A DNA stretch of 64,000 nt from CAVZTX01 sp963778375 (GCA_963778375.1 CAVZTX010000034.1:68657-132656); one strand, 5' to 3'. Positions 45,597 through 54,467 are shown, numbered from the stretch's first letter. Made by a program: numbers and translations. Notes: generated by a model from the letters alone, not told the origin.

Positions 45597-46106
45597 TTAT
45601 TCAGCAGTGACTCCCTCAGAGCTTTCTGAAGCTCCGGAAGTAGCTATAGCGGCGGTGTCTGCTTCGTCAACGACGTTGACTGTAATCTTCGGCTCTATCT
45701 TTTGTGCGATCTTCACAGGAATCTGGTAGGTACCGATTGTGCGAATTGGATTTGGCAGATCAATCACGCGTCGATCAACCGTAATCCCCTCGGCTTCGCG
45801 CAAGCCAGCGGCAATATCCTGACTGGTGATCGAGCCATAGAGTCGACCCTGTCGACCAACTCTCGCTTTGAAGGTCAACGAGATCTGGCTTAGTCGCTCT
45901 GCCTGTTGTCTATTCGATTCGACCAGCTTCTCAGCTTTGCGCTGCTGAGCTGCTATGCGTTGTTTATGGTTTTCCAGCAGCGCCGGAGTTGCAGCGGCAG
46001 CAAACTGGCCTGGCAAAAGATAGTTGCGTGCGTAGCCATTGGCCACTTCTTTTAAATCACCGGCCTTGCCTAGGCCCTCAACATCTTGTAGAAGAATTAC
46101 TTTCAT
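45597..46106 (-). CDS. rplI: 50S ribosomal protein L9
   Basis: 169 residues. The N-terminal domain MKVILLQDVEGLGKAGDLKE, then VANGYARNYLLPGQFAAAA, is diagnostic. A long central helix (HKQRIAAQQRKAEKLVESNR) and the C-terminal domain (GRLYGSITSQDIAAGL; IRTIGTYQIPVKI) follow. The tail has ~20 extra acidic residues (DEADTAAIATSGASESSEG). I use ATG 46104-46106, with GAGGAG upstream. It stands apart from the usual rpsF-ssb-rpsR cluster. Confidence 0.95.
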   Translation of the reverse strand: MKVILLQDVEGLGKAGDLKEVANGYARNYLLPGQFAAAATPALLENHKQRIAAQQRKAEKLVESNRQQAERLSQISLTFKARVGRQGRLYGSITSQDIAAGLREAEGITVDRRVIDLPNPIRTIGTYQIPVKIAQKIEPKITVNVVDEADTAAIATSGASESSEGVTAE

Positions 46107-46378
46107 GAATGTATGCTCTCCTCGTAGGGGAAACTCATAGGCGACAGCAAGGGTCACCCTACATTTTCTTTCATACGATCTATTTGGAAATGTAGCAACT
46201 CTTTTTGTGGTTGCTGGAGCTTCCTCATCTCAATGTAACGGGTGACAGTATACACCTTGAATGAGGCGAACGCAAGTTTTCGCGTACACGATACCCATTG
46301 CGACTTGCCTCCTGCTCCCCATATAATGAGGGAGATATTATTTTGACTCATACTAATTTAACAACGAAGGACGTTTTC

Positions 46379-47068
46379 ATGGATATCGAGGGAACATATA
46401 CACTTCAGGCGACATCGGAAGATGTAAGAAATCGCCTGGCGGATCCGCAAACACTGCTGCGTACCCTTCCAGGAGCCGAACAACTGGAGTCCGTTGATGG
46501 GAAGAAATATTCCATTGCCCTAAACATTGGACATGGCCCACTGGCTGGACGCTACTCCGGTCACGCCACAGTGCTTAAACAGGAAAATCCTCACCATTTT
46601 CATTTCATATTTGAAGGCGAGGGGAAGCAGCGCAAGATTCACAGCGATTGGACCATCGTGCTGGATGAGTACGAGCAACATACTGTTGTCGCCTACGAAG
46701 CAAGCGTGAATCTGGGGAAACAGGCTAAGAGGTCTGCATCCCTCGTAAAGGGAGCCATCAAGCTACTCATTCAAGAATTTTTTACAGCATTGGCTCAACA
46801 GTTGCCCTCTATTCCTGCGCATGTCAAGGTAAATGAGGACGATGAATTGTTCGAGGCGGATCAACCTCACCCTACCATTGTTGTTCCACCTCCGGCTGCG
46901 CAGCCAACCTTGGTGCGAACTATCGTCCGCCGATTGCACCTGGGTGCCAGTGATGATCGAGCACAGGAACAATGGGTTAGGCGTGTAAGACGTTTCGGGA
47001 TGACATCGATTTTGTTGTTCCTTGTCTGGGTTGGTACCAGGTTGCCTCGAAAGTTGCTGCGGCATTAG
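46379..47068 (+). CDS. CoxG-like SRPBCC-domain protein with C-terminal membrane segment
   Basis: 229 residues. The START/SRPBCC domain of the carbon monoxide dehydrogenase-associated CoxG type covers 1-150: GTYTLQATSEDVRNRLADPQ, LPGAEQLESVDGKKYSIAL, GPLAGRYSGHATVLK and LGKQAKRSASLVKGAIKLLI. A Pro-rich linker leads to a hydrophobic end (FGMTSILLFLVWVGT) that could anchor it. CoxG helps recruit CO dehydrogenase to the membrane in known bacteria, but no cox genes are adjacent here, so a lipid- or membrane-related role is open. Start has AAGGA seven bases before. Confidence 0.75.
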   Translation: MDIEGTYTLQATSEDVRNRLADPQTLLRTLPGAEQLESVDGKKYSIALNIGHGPLAGRYSGHATVLKQENPHHFHFIFEGEGKQRKIHSDWTIVLDEYEQHTVVAYEASVNLGKQAKRSASLVKGAIKLLIQEFFTALAQQLPSIPAHVKVNEDDELFEADQPHPTIVVPPPAAQPTLVRTIVRRLHLGASDDRAQEQWVRRVRRFGMTSILLFLVWVGTRLPRKLLRH

Positions 47069-47517
47069 ATCGTTTCTCCGTTCATAGCTGAGGCAAACGC
47101 TTCCACCAGTTTGGGCACAGTCTCATAATTCGAAAGCTCTGATGGAGCTATCCAACGCATCTGCTTGGCCTCCCAGTCGAGGCGAATAGTGTTTGGAGCA
47201 AGTACCTCAAAGAGAAAGGGATGGACATACCAGCGCCGTTCTATTGCGGCGTCTTCATACTCTACGACAGCCCCTCTTTTGAGCATACGGACTTGCTCCC
47301 GTTGTAGTCCCGTTTCCTCGCGTATCTCGGTGTAAGCTTGCTCATCGGGAGTTACACCTTGCTCGACAAAGCCACTTATGCCTGCCCAATGCGCATGATA
47401 ACTGCCAACACGATTGCTGCGTTGCACGATAAGAATACGAGGTTCGCCACTATCTAACCGCATAAGAAAACAAGTGACCACATGTGTTGGGCGCAAAGAT
47501 TGTTGTTGCTGATTCAT
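47065..47517 (-). CDS. NUDIX hydrolase
   Basis: 150 residues. The Nudix box is GFVEQGVTPDEQAYTEIREE followed by TGL, with all catalytic Glu positions. An N-terminal strand (HVVTCFLMRLDSGEPRILIV) and the HAHWAGISG motif precede it. Hydrolyses a nucleoside diphosphate linked to another group; the exact substrate is unknown. ATG has GGAG nearby. Its stop overlaps the convergent CoxG-like gene by four bases. Confidence 0.9.
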   Translation of the reverse strand: MNQQQQSLRPTHVVTCFLMRLDSGEPRILIVQRSNRVGSYHAHWAGISGFVEQGVTPDEQAYTEIREETGLQREQVRMLKRGAVVEYEDAAIERRWYVHPFLFEVLAPNTIRLDWEAKQMRWIAPSELSNYETVPKLVEAFASAMNGETI

Positions 47518-47756
47518 TTTTTCTACTCCTGCGATGGGTTTTTATGTGTGCTATGTACTGTGCTATTGACGGCAGCATAGCACACAGCCGACTAAAAACT
47601 GTTCCATCCCCATTTTTCCTTCTTGACAGAGCCAGGATGCTCCTATATAGTAAGCTTGGCGGATAGTACACCTTTCGTAATCAAGCATTTTTACCTAATT
47701 TGATTATACCTTTTTACAGCCTTTTAAAGGCTCTTGCTATTTGGAGGTAGACCAAC

Positions 47757-49310
47757 GTGTCACCAACTATAATTGTCCTCGTCTTGATCGTTCTGGTAGT
47801 AGGAGCAACTATTGCTCTGATTGCCGGATATCTTGTTGGGACGATGCGCAATAGACAACAATTTGAAGAACGCCTGCGGGCTGAAAAGGAGGCTAGCGAG
47901 CAGCGGCTCCTGGATCTCCAGACTCAGCAGCGTCAGGCACTACACGAAGCGCGTGATGAAACGGCGAGTATTCGTGCAGCTATTGAGCGCGAGAATGCCG
48001 AACGGCGTGCTGAACTTATGCGTCAGGAACGACGCATGCAGCAAAAAGAAGAGACGCTCGAACGCAAGATCGAGGCGCTTGAACAGCGAGATCGCCGCTT
48101 GACGGCACGTGAGCGTTCCTTTGAACAATCACGCGAAGAGATAGAAGAGATCAAGCGCAAACAACTGAGTGAGCTTGAGCGCATTGCCCAATTGACGGAA
48201 GAGCAGGCCAAAGATGTCTTGCTATCACGCATCGAAAATCAGGTACGAGCAGAAGCCGCACAACGCGCCCGTGCTATTGAGGAAGAGGCACGTGAACAGG
48301 CGGAAGCCCGCGCCCGCGAGATTATTACCCTTGCAATCCAACGTTGCGCCTCAGATCAAGTCGCGGAGGCGGTAGTCTCGGTTGTGCCACTGCCCAACGA
48401 CGAGATGAAGGGACGTATCATCGGACGTGAGGGACGCAATATTCGTGCGCTAGAAGCGGCGACCGGGGTTGATCTTATCATTGACGACACCCCAGAAGCG
48501 GTGATTCTTTCCGGGTTTGACCCTGTGCGTCGTGAGGTTGCTCGTCTTGCATTGACAAAGTTGATTCTGGATGGGCGCATCCATCCGGCTCGTATCGAGG
48601 ATGTCGTTGCCAAAGCGCGGCAGGAAGTAGATGCGATTGTGCGCGAAGAGGGCGAGCGTGCCGCGATGGAGGCGAATGTTCCTGGTTTGCAGCCGGAATT
48701 GCTCAAAATCCTGGGGCGTTTACATTTCCGCACAAGTTACGGTCAGAACGTGCTTGCGCATTCGGTAGAGGTATCCATCCTGGCCGGGACTATTGCTCAC
48801 GAGCTAGGAGCCGATGTGAATGTATGTAAAACAGCCGCGCTGTTACATGACATGGGTAAAGCTATCGACCAGGAGGTTGAAGGACCGCACGCCATCATCG
48901 GTGGTGAAATCGCCCGCCGTTTCGGTAAGTCACCCAAGGTGATTCACGCGATGGTAGCACACCACGCGACTGAAGCCGAACCTCAGAGCCTGGAAGCTGC
49001 CATCGTGCAGGCGGCGGATGCAATTTCTGCTGCTCGACCTGGCGCACGGCGTGAGACCATTGATCTCTACATTAAGCGCCTGGAGGCGCTTGAGGGTATC
49101 GCAAACTCGTTTACCGGCGTGGAAAAATCGTTCGCTATCCAGGCTGGACGCGAGGTGCGTATTATCGTCAAACCCGAAGAAATTGACGAATTTGCAGCGA
49201 ACCAGCTTGCCAGCGAGATCGCGCACAAAATCGAGGAGAGCCTGGATTATCCTGGGCAAATCAAAGTGTGTGTGGTGCGTGAGACTCGTGCAATAGATTA
49301 TGCGAGATGA
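47757..49310 (+). CDS. rny: Ribonuclease Y
   Basis: Endonuclease that starts bulk mRNA decay, tethered to the membrane. Transmembrane helix at 3-25 (IIVLVLIVLVVGATIALIAG), a long coiled coil (to about 190), a KH domain (PNDEMKGRIIGREGRNIRAL; AATGVDLIIDDTP) and an HD domain with VLAHSVEVSILAGTIAHELG and LLHDMGKAIDQEVEGPHAII (His-Asp ligands). Ends YPGQIKVCVVRETRAIDYAR, typical. Start GTG 47757, nine bases after GGAGG. Length 517 is normal. Confidence 0.96.
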   Translation: MSPTIIVLVLIVLVVGATIALIAGYLVGTMRNRQQFEERLRAEKEASEQRLLDLQTQQRQALHEARDETASIRAAIERENAERRAELMRQERRMQQKEETLERKIEALEQRDRRLTARERSFEQSREEIEEIKRKQLSELERIAQLTEEQAKDVLLSRIENQVRAEAAQRARAIEEEAREQAEARAREIITLAIQRCASDQVAEAVVSVVPLPNDEMKGRIIGREGRNIRALEAATGVDLIIDDTPEAVILSGFDPVRREVARLALTKLILDGRIHPARIEDVVAKARQEVDAIVREEGERAAMEANVPGLQPELLKILGRLHFRTSYGQNVLAHSVEVSILAGTIAHELGADVNVCKTAALLHDMGKAIDQEVEGPHAIIGGEIARRFGKSPKVIHAMVAHHATEAEPQSLEAAIVQAADAISAARPGARRETIDLYIKRLEALEGIANSFTGVEKSFAIQAGREVRIIVKPEEIDEFAANQLASEIAHKIEESLDYPGQIKVCVVRETRAIDYAR

Positions 49311-49430
49311 GACCAATGCTCGTATCCTGTAGGGGCAGTGCCTTGTGCCTGCCCTCGCCAAGCTTATGCGAGATGAGACCAATGCTCGTATCCTGTAGGG
49401 GCAGTGCCTTGTGCCTGCCCTCGCCAAGCG
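49299..49430. repeat. Two tandem 66-bp direct repeats, with a partial third copy
   Basis: Units at 49299-49364 and 49365-49430 are nearly identical (TATGCGAGATGAGACCAATG and onward). The first 16 bases recur at 49441. Each unit contains a GGGGCAG-TGCCTTGTGC-CTGCCC hairpin. The first unit includes the last codons of rny and the third reaches the PHP gene start, so the array grew by duplication of the gene junction. Confidence 0.85.
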
Positions 49431-49489
49431 TGCAATAGATTATGCGAGATGAGGCAAATGCTCGTATTTGCCTCTAGAAAGTGTTTGTA

Positions 49490-50374
49490 ATGACCAATTA
49501 TATCGATCTTCATACGCATTCAACTGCTTCTGACGGTATCTACTCACCTACTGAACTGCTCCAGCGTGCCAAAGATATCGGGCTACGGGTGCTTGCCCTG
49601 ACCGATCATGATAGCACAGGGGGACTCGAAGAGGCTGCGCAGGTGGCGGGAAAACTGGATATTGATCTCATTCCCGGCATCGAGATCAATACTGATGTGA
49701 GTGGTGGCGAAGTGCACGTCCTTGGCTATTTCCCAGAGTATACCCGCACGGCATTTCAGGCGACATTGAAGGTGCTGCGCGATGCGCGTGAGCGACGTGG
49801 ACAACGCATGGTCGAGCTTTTAAATGAACAGGGTATTAATGTTTCCTGGGAGCGCGTGCGCCAGATAGCTCAGGGCGCAGTTGGCCGTCCACATGTCGCT
49901 AAGGCGCTGTTGGAAGCTGGCTATGTGCAGACTATCGGAGAGGCTTTCGATAAATACATCGGTACGGGCTGTTTTGCATATGTTCCTCGTTACAGACTGA
50001 CACCGGATGACGCTGTACGCTTGATTGCCAGCGCTAATGGTTTGCCGGTAATAGCGCATCCCTATGATCTACCTGGTATCGCGGAACTACGTAACTGGTT
50101 GCCTGATCTGTGCGAGGCTGGTATGGTCGGCCTGGAGACATATTACGGTCCGTATACGCCCGAGATCGAGCAAGAACTACTTGCACTGGCCAATGAGTAT
50201 CATCTTATTCCGACAGGTGGGACCGATTTTCACGGGCCTGGCATCCATCCTACCCCACTTGGTGGACGGCATGTCCCATATGAGGCGGTTGAGCGTTTAA
50301 AGGCTGAGGCAGCAAAGCGACGTGGGAAAACTCCACCTGCGTTTGAGTTGCCTCCTCCTGTTGAAGAAAAATGA
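49490..50374 (+). CDS. PHP-domain phosphoesterase (RNase AM / nucleoside bisphosphate phosphatase-like)
   Basis: 294 residues. Metal motifs of the PHP fold are present: IDLHTHSTASDGIYSP, ALTDHDSTGGL, IPGIEINTD, EVHVLGYFPEYT, LPVIAHPYDLPGI and GGTDFHGPGIHP. The long insert GRPHVAKALLEAGYVQTIGE is typical of the TrpH/YciV group that trims RNA 5' ends or hydrolyses 3',5'-nucleoside bisphosphates. Start at ATG 49490 with only a weak GAAAG site; an upstream TTG at 49481 is possible. It follows rny, so both may serve RNA turnover. Confidence 0.88.
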   Translation: MTNYIDLHTHSTASDGIYSPTELLQRAKDIGLRVLALTDHDSTGGLEEAAQVAGKLDIDLIPGIEINTDVSGGEVHVLGYFPEYTRTAFQATLKVLRDARERRGQRMVELLNEQGINVSWERVRQIAQGAVGRPHVAKALLEAGYVQTIGEAFDKYIGTGCFAYVPRYRLTPDDAVRLIASANGLPVIAHPYDLPGIAELRNWLPDLCEAGMVGLETYYGPYTPEIEQELLALANEYHLIPTGGTDFHGPGIHPTPLGGRHVPYEAVERLKAEAAKRRGKTPPAFELPPPVEEK

Positions 50375-50380
50375 AAATAG

Positions 50381-50449
50381 CGAATGCGCCGTACAAGTTT
50401 TGTTCACGTTGCCACAGGCAAAGCAGGCATAACTTGTACGGCGCATTCG
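50381..50449 (+). terminator. Long perfect hairpin terminator after the PHP gene
   Basis: Perfect 19-bp arms CGAATGCGCCGTACAAGTT and its complement (50381-50399 and 50431-50449) with a 31-base loop. Confidence 0.7.
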
Positions 50450-50586
50450 TCATAAATAAGATATTCTCGTAACTTCATGCGTAGCTCATACGTATCAAAA
50501 AGAAGATGAATGGGGCGAACACTTGAAATCCGCTTCGCTCCTTGCACTATTCATAGGATGACAAGACTGAGCATAGAGGTAAAGCT

Positions 50587-51168
50587 TTGAGCCAGGAACA
50601 TAATGTTAAGAAGCGATCCAACGCGGGACGCGAAATTGTCGAGACGATCTTACTCACGCTTTTGATATTCCTGGTGCTCCGATTCGCTGTGCAGAACTAT
50701 CGTGTAGATGGGCAGAGCATGGAACCCAGTCTGCATGATCAGGAATACATACTTGTTGATAAAGCAGCTTACCTCTTTCATGCACCTGATCGTGGCGATG
50801 TGATTGTCTTTGAATACCCTCTAGATCCTCAAGTAGACTATATCAAGCGCATCATCGCAATTCCTGGCGATACTATTACCATTGTTGGCGAGACGGTGAA
50901 GGTTGATGGGGTCACGTTGAGCGAACCATACATCAACAAAGATGACCTGTTTAACCCCTTTGGTCCGATTACAAACCGTGTTGTGGGGCCAGGCGAGTAC
51001 TTTGTAATGGGGGATAATCGCGGCAATAGCTCCGACTCGCGAGATTGGGGCTTTGTGCCGCGTCAAAATATTATTGGGAAAGCCGCGCTAACCTACTGGC
51101 CGTTCGGTGAAAATAACTTTGGCCTGCTTCCTAATTTCGGTAGCGTCTTTGCAAAGGTGCATCAGTAA
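50587..51168 (+). CDS. lepB: Type I signal peptidase
   Basis: Cleaves signal peptides on the outer face of the membrane. 193 residues. One N-terminal transmembrane helix (IVETILLTLLIFLVLRFAVQ). Box B has the catalytic Ser (VDGQSMEPSLHDQEYILVDK), box D has the catalytic Lys (DYIKRIIAIPGDTI), and box E is VMGDNRGNSSDSRDWGFVP. All expected residues are present. The start is TTG 50587-50589, with GAGGT about seven bases upstream. Confidence 0.95.
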   Translation: MSQEHNVKKRSNAGREIVETILLTLLIFLVLRFAVQNYRVDGQSMEPSLHDQEYILVDKAAYLFHAPDRGDVIVFEYPLDPQVDYIKRIIAIPGDTITIVGETVKVDGVTLSEPYINKDDLFNPFGPITNRVVGPGEYFVMGDNRGNSSDSRDWGFVPRQNIIGKAALTYWPFGENNFGLLPNFGSVFAKVHQ

Positions 51169-51195
51169 GCAGATAGCACAAATGGCATAGCTAAT

Positions 51196-51224
51196 TTGAC
51201 ACCTTCTTGGGATGCCTCTACAAT
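51196..51224 (+). promoter_or_regulatory. Consensus-like sigma-70 promoter
   Basis: TTGACA at 51196-51201, 17-base spacer, TACAAT at 51219-51224. It lies just upstream of the periplasmic binding protein gene and gives it its own transcript. Confidence 0.75.
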
Positions 51225-51261
51225 AATTGATGTTCGTCAATTGGTAACCAAGGAGGAAGAA

Positions 51262-52500
51262 GTGTCTACTATACGGCTTAAGAAATCCCTCTCTATCGTC
51301 AGTGTTGTTATTTTAGCGCTTGTGGGATTTAGTGCGTGCTCGCAAACTACTCCTACTCTCACTGTCAGTGGAACACCGATTAAAATTGGTTTCTCGGTGT
51401 CTCTTACAAAAGATTTTTCAGCCGATGGGCAGGCAACATTACAGGGTTACCAACTTTGGGCAGACAATATCAACAAAGCAGGCGGTCTGCTTGGTCACCC
51501 TGTGCAGTTAGTCTACCACGACGATACGTCTGATCCCGATCAAACCACAAAGGTCTATCAGCAACTCATTACCGTTGATCACGTTAACCTTGTATTTGGA
51601 CCTTTCTCCTCCTTGCTGACAAAACCTGCATCCTTAGTTGCCCAGCACTACGGATATGCGATGGTCGAAGGTTCGGGCGGCGGGCCTTCTGTATTTAATA
51701 GGGGACTGCACAATATCTTTGACACCTCTGTCCCGGTCGCTAACAACCTGACCACCTTTGCGCTGTATATTCTCTCGCTACCACAGAATGAGCGACCCAA
51801 GACAGCCGCTTATGCTACCTCGGATGACCCATTTACACAACCACAGTTGGATGTCGCAAGAACTTTATTAGAGAATGGTGGAGTCCGCACTGTCTATAAT
51901 GTGGTTTACAGCGCGGACACGACAAAGGACGTTACACCTTACGCCGATCAAGTAATTCACTCAGGTGCGGATGTTGTCCTTCTTGGCACGCTACTGCCCG
52001 ACATCACTACCTATATCAAAAGATTTCGCCAGCAGCACTACAATCCAAAGGCGCTTATTGCCACGGCTGGCCCCGACCTGGGTAAGGATTTCATCAACGC
52101 CGTCGGCCTCTCATCCACAGAAGGGGTTTTCGTTCCAAATGGCTGGTATCCCCAGGCCAACAACTTCGAGAACGCTCACATGGTTCAAGACTACCTGGCT
52201 CAACATCCAGGTACCACTGCTGATGCCATTAATGCGGATGTTGCCGAGGCATACTCTGTGGGCCAGGTGCTGGAACAAGCCGTTACCAAAATTAACAGCA
52301 TCGACAATACCAGGCTTATCAATGAACTTCATTCGGATACGTTCAACAGCGTTCAAGGAGCGGTGAAGTTCGATGCGACAGGTCAAAACACGTTGGGATT
52401 GGCATATCTGTTCCAATGGCAAGGTGGAAACTTTATACCTGTGTATCCATCTTTCGCCGCGGCGGAAAACCCGACCTTCCCCAAACAGCCGTGGTCATGA
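51262..52500 (+). CDS. Branched-chain amino acid-type (LivK-like) substrate-binding lipoprotein
   Basis: 412 residues. The signal peptide ends in a lipobox (VGFSAC). The type I periplasmic-binding fold follows: IKIGFSVSLTKDFSADGQAT, GYQLWADNINKAGGLLGHPV, YHDDTSDPDQTTKVYQQLI, NLVFGPFSSLL and VEGSGGGPSVFNRG. Later, TAAYATSDDPFTQPQLDVAR and GADVVLLGTLLPDITTYI complete the second lobe. Ligand not determinable; no permease or ATPase gene follows, so it may serve a distant transporter or a sensor. GTG start 51262 lies five bases after GGAGG. It converges with accC. Confidence 0.85.
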   Translation: MSTIRLKKSLSIVSVVILALVGFSACSQTTPTLTVSGTPIKIGFSVSLTKDFSADGQATLQGYQLWADNINKAGGLLGHPVQLVYHDDTSDPDQTTKVYQQLITVDHVNLVFGPFSSLLTKPASLVAQHYGYAMVEGSGGGPSVFNRGLHNIFDTSVPVANNLTTFALYILSLPQNERPKTAAYATSDDPFTQPQLDVARTLLENGGVRTVYNVVYSADTTKDVTPYADQVIHSGADVVLLGTLLPDITTYIKRFRQQHYNPKALIATAGPDLGKDFINAVGLSSTEGVFVPNGWYPQANNFENAHMVQDYLAQHPGTTADAINADVAEAYSVGQVLEQAVTKINSIDNTRLINELHSDTFNSVQGAVKFDATGQNTLGLAYLFQWQGGNFIPVYPSFAAAENPTFPKQPWS

Positions 52501-54120
52501 CATTCTGCGCACAGCTTCTTTCCAACCCAGGTCGCGCCAACGGCTTCTCTCGGTGTCGTTGTCGCCTGCCGGTCGCCGTCGGAGTTTTTCCTTTTCAGTT
52601 TCCTCATTCATTAAAAGGCTGCCAACGATAGCGGCAACTTGAGTGGGTGCGAGAGGCTCTTTCTCATCGGATGAAGCTCCGTTAGCCCCGATAGGTAGCG
52701 GATCAATCGCCGTTAGGCGCGATGCATCTTCCCCTACGGAGGGAGTGTCAATATTTCTGGTGTCCCATTCTTCGGCTATGAAGTCAGTGGACATATCACC
52801 AGCGATAAAGCGCGGATGTTGCATAAGCCAACGAACAAAGGGCAGAGTTGTGCGTACGCCCATTATGTGATATTCGGACAGCGCACGCCGCATGCGGGCG
52901 ATTGCATATTGACGATCGCTAGCCCAGACAATGAGCTTTGATAGTAAGGGATCGTAGAAAAGTGGTACCTGCAATCCTGCATACAACCCACTATCCAGGC
53001 GTACCCCTGGACCAGATGGCTCTTGCAACGCCTGTACTGTCCCTGTGGCGGGTAGAAAGCGATTTTCGGGGTCTTCCGCCGAGATACGACACTCGATGGC
53101 CGAGCCACGAAATCGAACCTGCTCCTGTGTGAAAGAGAGGGGTAAACCGGCAGCAACACGGAACTGCTCTTGCACGAGATCGATACCTGTACACAGCTCC
53201 GTCACCGGGTGTTCCACCTGGATACGCGCATTTACCTCCAGAAAATAGAAGTTACGGTCGGGTCCGAGCAAACATTCAACCGTCCCAGCATTGACGTAGT
53301 CGATAGCACGAATGAGCTTGACCGCGGCTGATGTAATGCGTTCCCGCAGTTCTTCATCTATTACTGGCGAAGGAGACTCTTCGACAAGTTTTTGATGGCG
53401 GCGCTGTATGCTGCACTCGCGCTCGCCAAGGTGTACGACGTTGCCATGAGTATCGGCGATGATCTGAACCTCGATGTGTCGCGCTGGAGAGATAGCCTTC
53501 TCCATGTATACGCGGCTATCGCTAAAAGCACTTTTGGCTTCGCTGCGTGCGATGCGCAGCGATGGGAGCAGATCCTTGGGGTCGCGTACGAATCGAATGC
53601 CTTTACCTCCTCCACCTCCCGCGGCTTTCAATAGCAATGGGTAGCCTATTTGCTCGGCAATTTCCAGTGCTCTGGCATCATCTTCGATATCGGTCATGGT
53701 GCCAGGCACAATTGGCACTCCCGCCGCTTGGGCCAAACGACGAGCGGCAGTCTTCTCGCCCATAGCACGTTGCGCTTCTGCTGAGGGACCTACAAAAATC
53801 AGCCCTTCGGCGATACAGGTCTCGACAAACGTGGCATTCTCTGCTAAGAAACCATAGCCGGGATGAACTGCCTGCGCACCCGAACGCTTTGCTACCTCTA
53901 TCAAGGTGGGAATATGCAGATAGCTTTTACTCGCTTGAGAGGGGCCAATGTGATACGCTTCGTCAGCCATACGCACATGCAGAGCATTGCGGTCGGCATC
54001 ACTGTATACAGCTACGCTGGTTAGCCCTAGTTCACGGCAGGCCCGAATGACGCGGATGGCAATTTCTCCTCTATTGGCAATCAGTACTTTTTGAAAAGGC
54101 CATTTGGTTATGTCATCCAT
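52495..54120 (-). CDS. accC: Acetyl/propionyl-CoA carboxylase, biotin carboxylase subunit
   Basis: ATP-dependent carboxylation of biotin. 541 residues. N-terminal domain FQKVLIANRGEIAIRVIRAC, then HPGYGFLAENATFVETCIAE; ATP-grasp with GYPLLLKAAGGGGGKGIRFV, ARHIEVQIIADTHGNVVHLG and ERECSIQRRHQKLVEESPSP; C-terminal domain FLEVNARIQVEHPVTELCTG, LPFVRWLMQHP. The ~80-residue tail is low-complexity and lacks a biotinyl Lys motif (MKM), so BCCP must be separate. The start codon at 54118-54120 is exactly where the sequence changes character. The normal upstream ribosome site is missing, so the native promoter region is lost. Confidence 0.93.
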   Translation of the reverse strand: MDDITKWPFQKVLIANRGEIAIRVIRACRELGLTSVAVYSDADRNALHVRMADEAYHIGPSQASKSYLHIPTLIEVAKRSGAQAVHPGYGFLAENATFVETCIAEGLIFVGPSAEAQRAMGEKTAARRLAQAAGVPIVPGTMTDIEDDARALEIAEQIGYPLLLKAAGGGGGKGIRFVRDPKDLLPSLRIARSEAKSAFSDSRVYMEKAISPARHIEVQIIADTHGNVVHLGERECSIQRRHQKLVEESPSPVIDEELRERITSAAVKLIRAIDYVNAGTVECLLGPDRNFYFLEVNARIQVEHPVTELCTGIDLVQEQFRVAAGLPLSFTQEQVRFRGSAIECRISAEDPENRFLPATGTVQALQEPSGPGVRLDSGLYAGLQVPLFYDPLLSKLIVWASDRQYAIARMRRALSEYHIMGVRTTLPFVRWLMQHPRFIAGDMSTDFIAEEWDTRNIDTPSVGEDASRLTAIDPLPIGANGASSDEKEPLAPTQVAAIVGSLLMNEETEKEKLRRRPAGDNDTERSRWRDLGWKEAVRRMS

Positions 54121-54124
54121 TGAG
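54117..54124. other. Abrupt composition junction (probable assembly chimera point)
   Basis: To the left, accC starts at 54120 with Chloroflexota-like codon use. To the right, a GC-rich planctomycete-like primase C-terminus begins mid-gene. Upstream of the accC start the reverse strand reads CCGCTCTCA with no Shine-Dalgarno site, unlike almost every other gene on the left. No att-like direct repeat or IS end is visible here. Confidence 0.75.
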
Positions 54125-54389
54125 AGCGGCGGATTGGGAACAAGCCTTGGAGAAACTGGCCGAAGCCGGCAAGGGCCGGTGGCAGAACCCGAAGCCCGGC
54201 GCTGCCGGCGGCCATCCGGCGAGAGTGTTCCACCTGCTGACACAACCGGACGCGGAGGCGGGCGTTGACGTGTTGACAGTTGACGGAACCCCTGATGACA
54301 ACAGCGCCAGCGTGGGTAGTGTCAACTGTCAACACGTCAACTGCGAATCGAACGGAGCAACTGTCGGCGCGATTGCAGACCGGAAATAG
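54120..54389 (+). pseudogene. C-terminal fragment of a DUF3987/primase-like protein
   Basis: The frame opens at the junction with RAADWEQALEKLAEAGKGRW and continues GGHPARVFHLLTQPDAEAGV. This matches the C-terminal end of the DUF3987 (primase/helicase-like) proteins that precede XRE and integrase genes in planctomycete mobile elements. The N-terminal hundreds of residues are absent. The tail encodes a run of VDVLTVDGT/SVNCQHVNC, the translation of a perfect inverted repeat at 54264-54341. The fragment is cut either by assembly or by a real rearrangement. Confidence 0.6.
54264..54341. repeat. Perfect 21-bp inverted repeat
   Basis: Arms GTTGACGTGTTGACAGTTGA(C) at 54264-54284 and the exact complement at 54321-54341, with 36 bases between. 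Each arm carries three spaced GTTGAC-type hexamers. It may be a binding site or transcript hairpin at the end of the primase gene. Confidence 0.75.
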
Positions 54390-54431
54390 GAAAAGCCATT
54401 GTGTTGCCGCGACTAAATCATAAACTGCGAA

Positions 54432-54461
54432 CTTGCTAAACAGCAAGTATCATGGTAACAT
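54432..54461 (+). promoter_or_regulatory. Promoter and inverted-repeat operator of the XRE gene
   Basis: Perfect palindrome CTTGCT-AAAC-AGCAAG at 54432-54447 overlaps a -35-like TTGCTA (54434-54439). A -10-like TAACAT lies 16 bases further (54456-54461), only six bases before the XRE start, so the mRNA may be leaderless. It fits autorepression by the XRE protein. Confidence 0.45.
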
Positions 54462-54467
54462 GCCCGC

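Noticed and set aside
54121..54243. accC N-terminal extension into the GC-rich side
   Set aside because: These codons are a reverse reading of the primase fragment. Real AccC proteins start near FQKVLIANRGE, and there is no ribosome site upstream.
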